Positions 1 to 5,367 of a stretch of 8,519 nt of DNA are shown one piece after another. The first letter of the stretch is position 1. Every line of letters begins with the position of its first letter. Origin of the DNA: Methyloprofundus sp. (GTDB taxonomy: Bacteria > Pseudomonadota > Gammaproteobacteria > Methylococcales > Methylomonadaceae); NCBI GenBank assembly GCA_030619185.1, contig JAUXBW010000091.1, positions 1 through 8,519 of the forward strand. Reading direction: 5' to 3'. The position numbers were made by a program, and so were the translations under genes. The notes under the pieces are model-generated. The model was given only the letters and a program-made list of their open reading frames with translations, was not told where the DNA came from and ran no database searches.

Positions 1-46
1 CCAAAGGGGCTAATACTGAGGCTGTAATAACGCGTTGAAGTAACAT
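1..46 (-). CDS. cdsA: Phosphatidate cytidylyltransferase, N-terminal fragment (runs off left edge)
   Basis: Only 15 codons are visible, reading MLLQRVITASVLAPL from the ATG at 46-44. This matches the usual start of CdsA, in which a short basic segment (LxQRVITA) leads into the first hydrophobic helix. CdsA is an inner-membrane enzyme that makes CDP-diacylglycerol from phosphatidic acid and CTP, the common precursor of bacterial phospholipids. Position supports the call, because cdsA follows uppS in most gammaproteobacteria. The gap from the uppS stop is 65 bases. No convincing Shine-Dalgarno precedes the ATG: the upstream bases on the minus strand are A/T-rich (AGCAAAAAAATAAAAAT). The fragment is short, so the call rests on motif plus synteny. 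Confidence 0.8.
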   Translation of the reverse strand, partial: MLLQRVITASVLAPL

Positions 47-111
47 ATTTTTATTTTTTTGCTAAAAGGAGTGATAAAAGGATAGGTCTACCGGTACAAT
101 CCAGTGCTGTA

Positions 112-867
112 CTAGTTAGTCATACTTTGTACTTGTTCGCTGGTACGTCCAAAACGACGTTCCCGGGTAAGAAAGTCACCAATTGCATCCTGCATGGTCT
201 GAGCATCAAAATCAGGCCACAGTTTGTTAGTAAAATGAAACTCCGTATAGGCAAGTTGCCATAATAAAAAATTACTGATGCGCTTTTCTCCACCTGTGCG
301 GATAAATAAATCAGGGTCAGGCAAATCAGGTATAGACAGTGCACTGGCGATCATAGTCTCGTCTATCTCTTCAGGCATAATCGCCCCGTCTTTAACTTGC
401 TGAGCGAGGGATCTCATGGCCAATGTCAAATCCCTATGCCCGCCATAATTGGCTGCAATAACCAGGGTTAAGCCCGTATTTTTTTCAGTTTGCTGTTCGC
501 TTTCTACCATTTTTTGCTGAATTTTTTCAGAAAAATCAGCACGTTCCCCTATAAAACGCAGGCGAATATTGTTTTTATCCAGGCGATCAACTTCCTTTTG
601 CATCGTCCCCATAAAAAGCCCCATTAATTTAGAGACTTCTTCTTTTGGTCGTCGCCAGTTTTCACTGCTGAACGCAAATAAAGTTAATACTTGAATGTCT
701 TGCTCGGCACAAAACTTGACTACACGCTTAACAGCCTTTACCCCAGCTGGATGTCCCATAACTCGAGGTAAATGACGCTGCTGTGCCCAGCGACCATTAC
801 CATCCATAATAATGGCAATATGCTTTGGGTAGTGCGATTTATCCGTTTCGCCTTGTTTATTTTGCAT
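112..867 (-). CDS. uppS: Undecaprenyl diphosphate synthase (cis-prenyltransferase)
   Basis: A 251-residue, full-length cytoplasmic cis-prenyltransferase. It condenses isopentenyl diphosphate onto farnesyl diphosphate to make the C55 undecaprenyl diphosphate carrier used for peptidoglycan and other surface polymers. The family signatures are all present: HIAIIMDGNGRWA at 16-28 with the magnesium-binding Asp22, the RVMGHPAG stretch with His39, FSSENWRRP at 66-74, NYGGHRDL at 140-147 (a more common form is NYGGRxD), and RTGGEKRISNFLLWQ at 190-204 with Arg190, Arg196 and Ser198, then Glu209 and WPDF. These lie four residues before their E. coli equivalents, so the protein is collinear with a slightly shorter N-terminus. 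The gene starts 11 bases after the frr stop, with a weak AAGG Shine-Dalgarno about nine bases upstream, which suggests coupling to frr. Confidence 0.97.
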   Translation of the reverse strand: MQNKQGETDKSHYPKHIAIIMDGNGRWAQQRHLPRVMGHPAGVKAVKRVVKFCAEQDIQVLTLFAFSSENWRRPKEEVSKLMGLFMGTMQKEVDRLDKNNIRLRFIGERADFSEKIQQKMVESEQQTEKNTGLTLVIAANYGGHRDLTLAMRSLAQQVKDGAIMPEEIDETMIASALSIPDLPDPDLFIRTGGEKRISNFLLWQLAYTEFHFTNKLWPDFDAQTMQDAIGDFLTRERRFGRTSEQVQSMTN

Positions 868-878
868 AATGATGTGCC

Positions 879-1436
879 TTATATAGACAGTAAATCAGCC
901 TCTTTTTCCTCTAAAAGCTTTTCTACCTGCTTAATATATTCATCGGTAATTTTCTGAACTTTCTCTTCACCAGAATGCGCTTCATCTTCAGAAATCATTT
1001 TTTCCTTTAATGCGTCTTTAATTTCCGAATTAGCATCACGACGAATACTACGTATGGAAACACGCCCATTTTCAGCTTCTGCTTTAACGACCTTAACCAG
1101 GTCACGACGGCGCTCTTCGGTTAACATGGGTAACGGCACACGAATAACATTACCATTAGTCACCGGATTTAACCCCAGATCCGAGGACATAATTGCTTTT
1201 TCAATTGCCTGCATCAGACTTTTTTCCCATGGCGTTACTGCCAAAGTACGCGAATCATCAACCGCAACATTTGCTACCTGAGATAAAGGTGTATCAGCAC
1301 CATAATAAGATACGACTACCTGGTCTAGTAAACTAGGATGCGCACGCCCTGTTCTAATTTTTGTAAAGCCTTTTTTCAGAGCTTCAATACTCTTATCCAT
1401 CCGGCCGGATGCATCTTGTTGAATATCACTAATCAT
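879..1436 (-). CDS. frr: Ribosome recycling factor (RRF)
   Basis: A 185-residue protein, the same length as E. coli RRF and alignable without gaps from MISDI at the start. With EF-G it splits post-termination ribosomes so the subunits can be reused, and it acts in the cytoplasm. Visible signatures are [13 protein letters not shown] at 26-38, DDSRTL at 60-65, [11 protein letters not shown] at 81-91, [16 protein letters not shown] at 98-113 and RSIRRDAN at 129-136, which includes the conserved Arg129 and Arg132 of the three-helix domain. The C-terminal helix is rich in Glu and Lys, as is typical. The ATG follows a GAGG Shine-Dalgarno that lies inside the last codons of pyrH, only five bases separate the two genes, and the start is unambiguous. 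This spacing implies translational coupling to pyrH. Confidence 0.98.
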   Translation of the reverse strand: MISDIQQDASGRMDKSIEALKKGFTKIRTGRAHPSLLDQVVVSYYGADTPLSQVANVAVDDSRTLAVTPWEKSLMQAIEKAIMSSDLGLNPVTNGNVIRVPLPMLTEERRRDLVKVVKAEAENGRVSIRSIRRDANSEIKDALKEKMISEDEAHSGEEKVQKITDEYIKQVEKLLEEKEADLLSI

Positions 1437-1441
1437 TATTA

Positions 1442-2161
1442 TTATCCTCGCTCTATTAAAGAGCCTATATCTTCACCTTGCATCAAGCGCATAACCGCGC
1501 CTGGTTCAAAAATATTCATAACCCGCATGGGTAAATTATTATCCCGACAAAGTACTAATGCGGTAGTATCCATCACATTCAGTCGCTGGTCTAATGCTTC
1601 ATCATAAGTGAGTGAGGGGTAAAAAACCGCATCGGCAACCTTTTCAGGATCTGCCGAATACACGCCTTTCACTTTGGTTGCCTTGACCATCAATTGTGCA
1701 TCAATTTCAATCGCTCTCAAACTTGCAGCTGAATCTGTCGTAAAAAAAGGGTTCCCCGTCCCGGCTGCGAAAATAACTACACGCCCTTTTTCTAAATGCC
1801 TAACCGCTCTTCTACGTATATAGTCCTCACACACCTCATTGATTTGTAAAGCACTCATCACCCGCACGGGTTGACCTAAAAACTCTAGTGAGTCCTGCAT
1901 GGCCAACGCATTCATAACCGTAGCCAGCATTCCCATTTGATCTGCAGTCACACGGTTCAAACCTTCTGTGGCCTGCTCCGCACCACGTAAAATATTTCCA
2001 CCACCTATAACTAAACCAACTTGTACGCCTGCATCACAGAGATCTTTTATTTCTGTCGCTAGGCGCTTTACGATTTCGGGGGAGATATTCCCACCTTGTT
2101 CGCTCATTAACGCTTCGCCACTTAATTTCAGCATAATTCTTTGGCAAATGAGTTTAGTCAT
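1442..2161 (-). CDS. pyrH: UMP kinase
   Basis: A 239-residue bacterial UMP kinase of the amino-acid-kinase fold, which phosphorylates UMP to UDP in pyrimidine biosynthesis. It is normally a cytoplasmic hexamer regulated by GTP and UTP. Motifs in order are [11 protein letters not shown] (8-18, with Lys12 and Gly15), [10 protein letters not shown] (51-60), [15 protein letters not shown] (76-90), [13 protein letters not shown] (134-146) and [13 protein letters not shown]. The reading frame stays open to a TTG seven codons upstream (2182), but I choose the ATG at 2161-2159. It has an AAGGA Shine-Dalgarno seven bases upstream, and its N-terminus ([15 protein letters not shown]) matches the family length. 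A strong hairpin lies just before this ribosome binding site. The gene is separated from tsf by 332 bases. Confidence 0.97.
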   Translation of the reverse strand: MTKLICQRIMLKLSGEALMSEQGGNISPEIVKRLATEIKDLCDAGVQVGLVIGGGNILRGAEQATEGLNRVTADQMGMLATVMNALAMQDSLEFLGQPVRVMSALQINEVCEDYIRRRAVRHLEKGRVVIFAAGTGNPFFTTDSAASLRAIEIDAQLMVKATKVKGVYSADPEKVADAVFYPSLTYDEALDQRLNVMDTTALVLCRDNNLPMRVMNIFEPGAVMRLMQGEDIGSLIERG

Positions 2162-2179
2162 CAATGTTTCCTTTTTTGG

Positions 2180-2205
2180 CAAATGGTTATTGTAATAACC
2201 ATCTG
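2180..2205 (-). promoter_or_regulatory. 12-bp hairpin upstream of the pyrH ribosome binding site
   Basis: The arms 2183-2191 (ATGGTTATT) and 2194-2202 (AATAACCAT) form a perfect 9-bp inverted repeat around two bases. Three more pairs (2180/2205, 2181/2204, 2182/2203) extend it to 12. The pair 2182/2203 is A-C if plus-strand RNA folds but U-G in minus-strand RNA, so the helix suits the pyrH transcript better. No U-run follows it on the minus strand, so it is not an intrinsic terminator. It ends about seven bases upstream of the pyrH AAGGA. A role in mRNA stability, processing or translation of pyrH is inference. Confidence 0.55.
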
Positions 2206-2334
2206 TTTTATTTAATAAACAGCAGCACCTAAGTCTATCCTTAACCTATGTCTGCAACACTCCTTCTTTTCAATTTTCGTTTTATAGCGATTGCTAAGCA
2301 ACGAGAATTCAATAACACCCAAGTCTAGCTTGTC

Positions 2335-2416
2335 TTTTGACCCCACAGGCGCACTAGAAAAACAGTTGCGTAGCCTGCTATGCGCCTGTTTTCCTTGCAC
2401 GCCTGTGAAGCCAAAA
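2335..2416. repeat. Nested palindrome, REP-like intergenic element (copy A)
   Basis: Three stems nest around one centre. TTTTG (2335-2339) pairs with CAAAA (2412-2416). CACAGGCG (2344-2351) pairs perfectly with CGCCTGTG (2400-2407). The innermost is a long hairpin of AAAACAG (2359-2365) with CTGTTTT (2386-2392), continuing through TGCGTAGC with GCTATGCG around CT. Read on the minus strand, the core (2390 to 2361) matches plus-strand 8035-8064 at 27 of 30 positions. The inner hairpin has an A-tract before it and five T after its centre on the minus strand, so weak terminator activity between tsf and pyrH is possible but not shown. Confidence 0.7.
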
Positions 2417-2493
2417 TCCTGCGCTATACTTTCGGGTATTATTAAATCCTCGCTCCTAAACGACACACCGCCATAGTAAAGATTAAAGCCCTG

Positions 2494-3372
2494 TTAACCG
2501 CCTCTAACTTGCGCCATTACCTCAGCCGCAAAATCTTCTTCCACTTTTTCTATCCCCTCACCCACTTCAAGATGGACAAAACCAAGAACTTTATTATCAT
2601 TACCACTCACCAGCTTACCTACAGTCACTTTATCATCTTTAATAAAAGCCTGACCTTCTAGAGTAATCTCAGCTAGAAATTTTCTAATGCGTCCACCAAT
2701 CATTTTTTCAATGATCTCAGCGGGCTTACCACTTTCTTCCGCCTGAGCAACAAAAATTGCCTTTTCTTTCTCAATTGTCTCTGCGGAAACATCTGCCTCG
2801 GCAACACATTGTGGTTTGCTTGCTGCAATATGCATTGCAACATCTTTAGCTAACTCTGCATTTGCATTTGCCAGGTCAACTAACACGCCAATTTTCTCGC
2901 CATGCAGATAATAACCCGTACCGCCTTCTGTCGCCACTTTTGTAAAGCGTCTTAATGCGATGTTTTCACCTAAAGTAGAAATTAATCCACGACGTGTTTC
3001 ATCAATTGTTTTGCCATCAGCCAGTTTCAGCTGGTATGCTTCGTCAATTGTTGCAACATCTGCCGCCAAAATTGCCTGCGCAATTGCATTCGCAAAATCT
3101 TTGAAAGTATCGCCTTTAGCAACAAAATCAGTCTCGCAATTAACATCAATAATAACTGCACTTTTAGTATCGTTACTTTGCGCAACAGCAATACGCCCTT
3201 CAGCCGCTATACGGCTTGATTTTTTATCTGCTTTTGCCAAACCTGCCTTACGCATGTTTTCAATAGCAAGATCCATATCACCTTCAGTTTCTCTTAATGC
3301 TTTTCTACATTCCATCATGCCTGAACCCGTTCTTTGACGTAGTTCTTTTACCATTGCAGCAGTCACACTCAT
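2494..3372 (-). CDS. tsf: Elongation factor Ts
   Basis: A 292-residue EF-Ts, slightly longer than the 283 of E. coli. It is the guanine-nucleotide exchange factor that regenerates EF-Tu-GTP from EF-Tu-GDP. The N-terminal UBA-like domain (about 1-55) carries VKELRQRTGSGMMECRKAL (8-26) and the IENMRKAG segment. The exchange core follows with NCETDFVAK (78-86), whose Asp82-Phe83 pair matches the residues that displace magnesium in EF-Tu. Further on are the MHIAASKP motif and GKPAEIIEKMIGGR, and the end reads VGEGIEKVEEDFAAEV. A TTG three codons upstream (3381) is open, but the ATG at 3372-3370 has an AAGGG about nine bases upstream and fits the family N-terminus. It lies 199 bases after rpsB, behind a terminator-like hairpin, so its expression is probably lower than or adjustable relative to rpsB. 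Confidence 0.97.
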   Translation of the reverse strand: MSVTAAMVKELRQRTGSGMMECRKALRETEGDMDLAIENMRKAGLAKADKKSSRIAAEGRIAVAQSNDTKSAVIIDVNCETDFVAKGDTFKDFANAIAQAILAADVATIDEAYQLKLADGKTIDETRRGLISTLGENIALRRFTKVATEGGTGYYLHGEKIGVLVDLANANAELAKDVAMHIAASKPQCVAEADVSAETIEKEKAIFVAQAEESGKPAEIIEKMIGGRIRKFLAEITLEGQAFIKDDKVTVGKLVSGNDNKVLGFVHLEVGEGIEKVEEDFAAEVMAQVRGG

Positions 3373-3440
3373 GCTTTTCAACCCTTAAATACTTTAACCC
3401 TTATCCGTGACTTGTCTGCCACAGACTGAGGTTTAATTCT

Positions 3441-3467
3441 ATAAAAACGCCCCCAAATGGAGGCGTC
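3441..3467 (-). terminator. Intrinsic terminator or attenuator between rpsB and tsf
   Basis: On the minus strand, ACGCCTCC (3466-3459) pairs with GGGGGCGT (3454-3447) around the loop ATTT and is followed by TTTTAT. The arms make eight pairs, one of them G-U in minus-strand RNA; the same position would be a C-A mismatch in plus-strand RNA. The T-run also lies only on the minus side. The direction is therefore clear: it ends or attenuates transcripts coming from rpsB, before tsf. Since tsf has no obvious promoter of its own in the 66 bases that follow, partial read-through is the likely mode. Confidence 0.75.
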
Positions 3468-3486
3468 AAAAAAACAAACACAACGC

Positions 3487-3501
3487 GCAGCACTTAGCTG
3501 C
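3487..3501. repeat. Small hairpin GCAGC / GCTGC in the rpsB-tsf spacer
   Basis: A perfect 5-bp stem (3487-3491 with 3497-3501) around the loop ACTTA. It lies between the larger palindrome and the terminator, so the spacer transcript could form three consecutive hairpins. The stem is short, and chance is a fair alternative. Confidence 0.3.
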
Positions 3502-3509
3502 TGCTTTGC

Positions 3510-3561
3510 TTAGGAACAGGCACAAAATAACTTAGGCAACTTATTCCGTGCGCGTTCCTTA
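3510..3561 (-). repeat. Imperfect 21-bp palindrome just after the rpsB stop, containing dispersed repeat copy 1
   Basis: The arms 3510-3530 and 3541-3561 flank the ten-base loop CTTAGGCAAC. Of 21 positions, 16 pair by Watson-Crick rules. Three of the five mismatches are A-C on the plus strand and become U-G in minus-strand RNA, giving 19 of 21 in the rpsB transcript. The right arm contains the 24-base sequence 3537-3560, which recurs exactly, inverted in the window, at 8008-8031. The hairpin begins about 11 bases after the rpsB stop codon. It may act as a 3'-end stabiliser or processing site. Confidence 0.75.
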
Positions 3562-3571
3562 CAAACTGTTT

Positions 3572-4315
3572 TTATTCAGCGTCTGCTGCTTGCTCTACAA
3601 ACTCATCCGCTTTAGCAGAAACATCTAATCTAGCCGCTTTTGCTTCTAAAATAGCCGTTGCGATACTTTCTGCATACAACTTAACGGCACGAATTGAATC
3701 ATCATTACCAGGAATAATATAATCAACCCCTTTAGGCGAATTGTTTGTATCAACAATACCAATGACCGGAATGCCTAATTTTTTTGCTTCACTCAAGGCA
3801 TTTTTTTCATAACCTACATCTAACACAAAAATTGCATCGGGTGTGCCACGCATATCTTTGATACCGCCTAAGCTACGCTCCAGCTTTTCCATTTCCCGTT
3901 CCATGCCTAACGCTTCTTTTTTACTGAATCGTTGCAGCATAGTGCCGTCTGCTTTCATGGCTTCCAGTTCTTTTAAACGAGAAATTGATTTTTTAATCGT
4001 TTTAAAGTTAGTCAGCATACCCCCTAACCAGCGGTGATTTACATAAGGCATACCACAACGAGCAGCTTGCTCGGCAACTGCCTTACGTGCAGATTTCTTA
4101 GTACCCACAAATAGGATATTGCCTTTGTTTGCTGTCATTTGCCCAACATAATTCATCGCATCATTAAACAATGGCAGTGTTTTTTCCAGATTAATGATAT
4201 GAATTTTGCTACGTGCACCAAAAATATAAGGTGCCATCAGCGGATTCCAGTAACGAGTCTGGTGTCCAAAGTGAACACCTGCTTCTAGCATTTGTCGCAT
4301 TGATACTGCGGCCAT
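3572..4315 (-). CDS. rpsB: 30S ribosomal protein S2
   Basis: A 247-residue S2, close to the 241 of E. coli. It is a late-assembling 30S protein that joins the head to the body and is needed for S1 docking. Family sequence is unmistakable: [20 protein letters not shown] (6-25), [58 protein letters not shown], and near the end [19 protein letters not shown] followed by SIRAVKLY. The charged helical hairpin between the NHRWLGG and LGGIKDM motifs is intact. The frame is open to a TTG at 4327, but the ATG at 4315-4313 has GGAG six bases upstream and matches the family start. It is the first gene of the minus-strand operon, behind a leader with the S2 autoregulatory signature, so S2 probably represses its own synthesis and that of EF-Ts. 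Confidence 0.98.
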   Translation of the reverse strand: MAAVSMRQMLEAGVHFGHQTRYWNPLMAPYIFGARSKIHIINLEKTLPLFNDAMNYVGQMTANKGNILFVGTKKSARKAVAEQAARCGMPYVNHRWLGGMLTNFKTIKKSISRLKELEAMKADGTMLQRFSKKEALGMEREMEKLERSLGGIKDMRGTPDAIFVLDVGYEKNALSEAKKLGIPVIGIVDTNNSPKGVDYIIPGNDDSIRAVKLYAESIATAILEAKAARLDVSAKADEFVEQAADAE

Positions 4316-4490
4316 TCTTTTCTCCAATTATTTTCGGATATTCGTCCGAAAGGGTTACGCCTCCACCTACCCCAGCTGGAAACCAGTTTTATTAAAAAAC
4401 CAGCACCCTACCAACCGTGACGATAGATGTGAGTTTTAATTGCACTTCAGTAAGCCGCTCTATAAAGCAGTCAACTTAAGCACTAATGAA
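4316..4490 (-). promoter_or_regulatory. rpsB leader with S2 autoregulatory motif
   Basis: About 175 bases of untranslated leader precede rpsB. On the minus strand, positions 4373-4352 contain GGTGGAGGCGTAACCC, closely resembling the conserved element of gammaproteobacterial rpsB leaders (E. coli has a GTGGAGGCATAACCCC-like segment), through which S2 represses rpsB and tsf translation. The next element toward the gene is a perfect 6-bp hairpin with arms TTCGGA (4333-4338) and TCCGAA (4345-4350). A further possible stem uses the CTGG/CCAG segments around 4374-4415. That S2 binds here is inferred from this resemblance and the leader length. Confidence 0.75.
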
Positions 4491-4496
4491 CTTACT

Positions 4497-4505
4497 TTTA
4501 TACCA
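4497..4505 (-). promoter_or_regulatory. Likely rpsB promoter, extended -10 element
   Basis: On the minus strand, TGGTATAAA (4505-4497) is an extended -10 of the form TGnTATAAA. The upstream 17 bases are AT-rich, and the hexamer at standard spacing (TTGTTG) is only a weak -35, as is tolerated with an extended -10. Transcription would start near 4489-4491, giving a leader of about 175 bases, similar to the long leader reported for E. coli rpsB. The start site is predicted, not mapped. Confidence 0.5.
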
Positions 4506-4602
4506 TATTTAACTTTTTTCAACAATGAAAAACCGGTTAAAACTCATCTTTCAGCAAAGTCTGATAACATACACGTTCATTTACTTACAACAGACACAAC
4601 TC

Positions 4603-5367
4603 ATGACCATCACTATTAAAACTGATGCGGAAATTCAGAAAATGCGCATCGCGGGTAGGCTTGCAGCAGAAGTGCTCGAGTTTATTGAACCCTATATAGT
4701 GCCTGGCATTACCAGCAATGAAATTGATCAGCTCTGCCATAATTACATCATCAAAAAACAACACGCCATTCCCGCCCCCCTCAATTACCGCGGCTTCCCA
4801 AAATCTATTTGCACATCGGTAAACTCCACTATTTGCCACGGCATCCCCAACGATAAAAGATTAAAAAAAGGCGATATTATTAATGTTGATATTACCGTTA
4901 TTAAAGATGACTATCATGGCGATACCAGCAAAATGTTTTTTGTAGGTGAGGTAGCACCACATGCCAGACGCTTATGCAAGATTACTCAGGAATGCCTCAT
5001 GCTCGCGATTGAGCAAGTTAAGCCAGGTTGCACTTTAGGCGACATCGGTTATGCCATCCAGAAACATGCTGAATCCAACCGCTATTCCGTCGTGCGTGAA
5101 TTTTGTGGCCACGGCATAGGCAAAAAATTTCATGAAGAGCCGCAGGTTCTACATTATGGCAAGCCTGGTGAGGGGATTACCCTGCAAGAAAATATGATAC
5201 TCACCATTGAACCGATGATCAATATAGGCAAACGTCACATCAAGGTATTAAAAGATGGCTGGACCGCGATCACCAAAGATCGCACACTCTCAGCCCAATG
5301 GGAACACACCATTCTTGTTACTTCAACAGGACATGAAATTCTTACCTTGCGTCAGGAAGAAAGATGA
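4603..5367 (+). CDS. map: Methionine aminopeptidase, type I
   Basis: A 254-residue type I enzyme that removes the initiator methionine from nascent proteins after deformylation, in the cytoplasm at the ribosome exit. All metal ligands are present in order: Asp96 (in NVDITV), Asp107 (in HGDTSKMF), His170 (in FCGHGIG), Glu203 (in TIEPM) and Glu234 (in WEHTI). The catalytic-site histidines His79 (CHGIP) and His177 (FHEEPQVLHY) are also there. The frame is open to an ATG at 4525, but the extra 26 residues are not family-like, and MTITIKTDAEIQKMRIAGR matches the usual start, so 4603 is chosen. No good Shine-Dalgarno precedes either start. Transcription diverges from rpsB; TAACAT at 4565-4570 preceded by TGA is a weak candidate -10. 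It overlaps glnD by four bases. Confidence 0.96.
   Translation: MTITIKTDAEIQKMRIAGRLAAEVLEFIEPYIVPGITSNEIDQLCHNYIIKKQHAIPAPLNYRGFPKSICTSVNSTICHGIPNDKRLKKGDIINVDITVIKDDYHGDTSKMFFVGEVAPHARRLCKITQECLMLAIEQVKPGCTLGDIGYAIQKHAESNRYSVVREFCGHGIGKKFHEEPQVLHYGKPGEGITLQENMILTIEPMINIGKRHIKVLKDGWTAITKDRTLSAQWEHTILVTSTGHEILTLRQEER

Larger units (their letters stand above)
2162..2493. other. Long tsf-pyrH spacer containing palindromic repeats
   Basis: This 332-base stretch separates two genes that are usually closer together in gammaproteobacterial versions of this operon. I see no supported gene in it. A minus-strand frame open from a GTG at 2466 to 2212 (84 codons) has no ribosome binding site and is occupied largely by a nested palindrome (2335-2416). 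A short direct repeat, ACCYAAGTCTA, occurs at 2227-2237 and 2317-2327. A 12-bp hairpin (2180-2205) sits at the pyrH end. The spacer looks like inserted or expanded repeat DNA within the operon rather than coding sequence. Confidence 0.6.

Noticed and set aside
47..111. Small hairpin GTACA/TGTAC (94-98 with 108-112) and a weak minus-strand promoter before cdsA
   Set aside because: A 5-bp stem overlapping the uppS stop, and TTGTAC/TATCAC hexamers with few consensus matches, are within chance expectation.
2162..2182. TTG start for pyrH seven codons upstream of the chosen ATG
   Set aside because: The AAGGA Shine-Dalgarno lies inside this extension and serves the ATG at 2161. The extra residues are not family-like.
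3373..3381. TTG start for tsf three codons upstream
   Set aside because: AAGGG directly abuts the TTG, too close to serve it, but is well spaced for the ATG at 3372.
4316..4327. TTG start for rpsB four codons upstream
   Set aside because: The GGAG ribosome binding site overlaps this TTG and is spaced correctly for the ATG at 4315, which gives the family N-terminus.
4440..4466. TTGCAC with TATAAA as a plus-strand promoter for map
   Set aside because: The spacer is only 15 bases and lies within the rpsB leader. Too weak to list.
4447..4474. TTGACT (4474-4469) with TACTGA (4452-4447) as a minus-strand rpsB promoter
   Set aside because: The -35 is good but the -10 is poor and the spacer is 16. 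The extended -10 at 4497-4505 is better and gives the expected leader length. A second promoter cannot be excluded.
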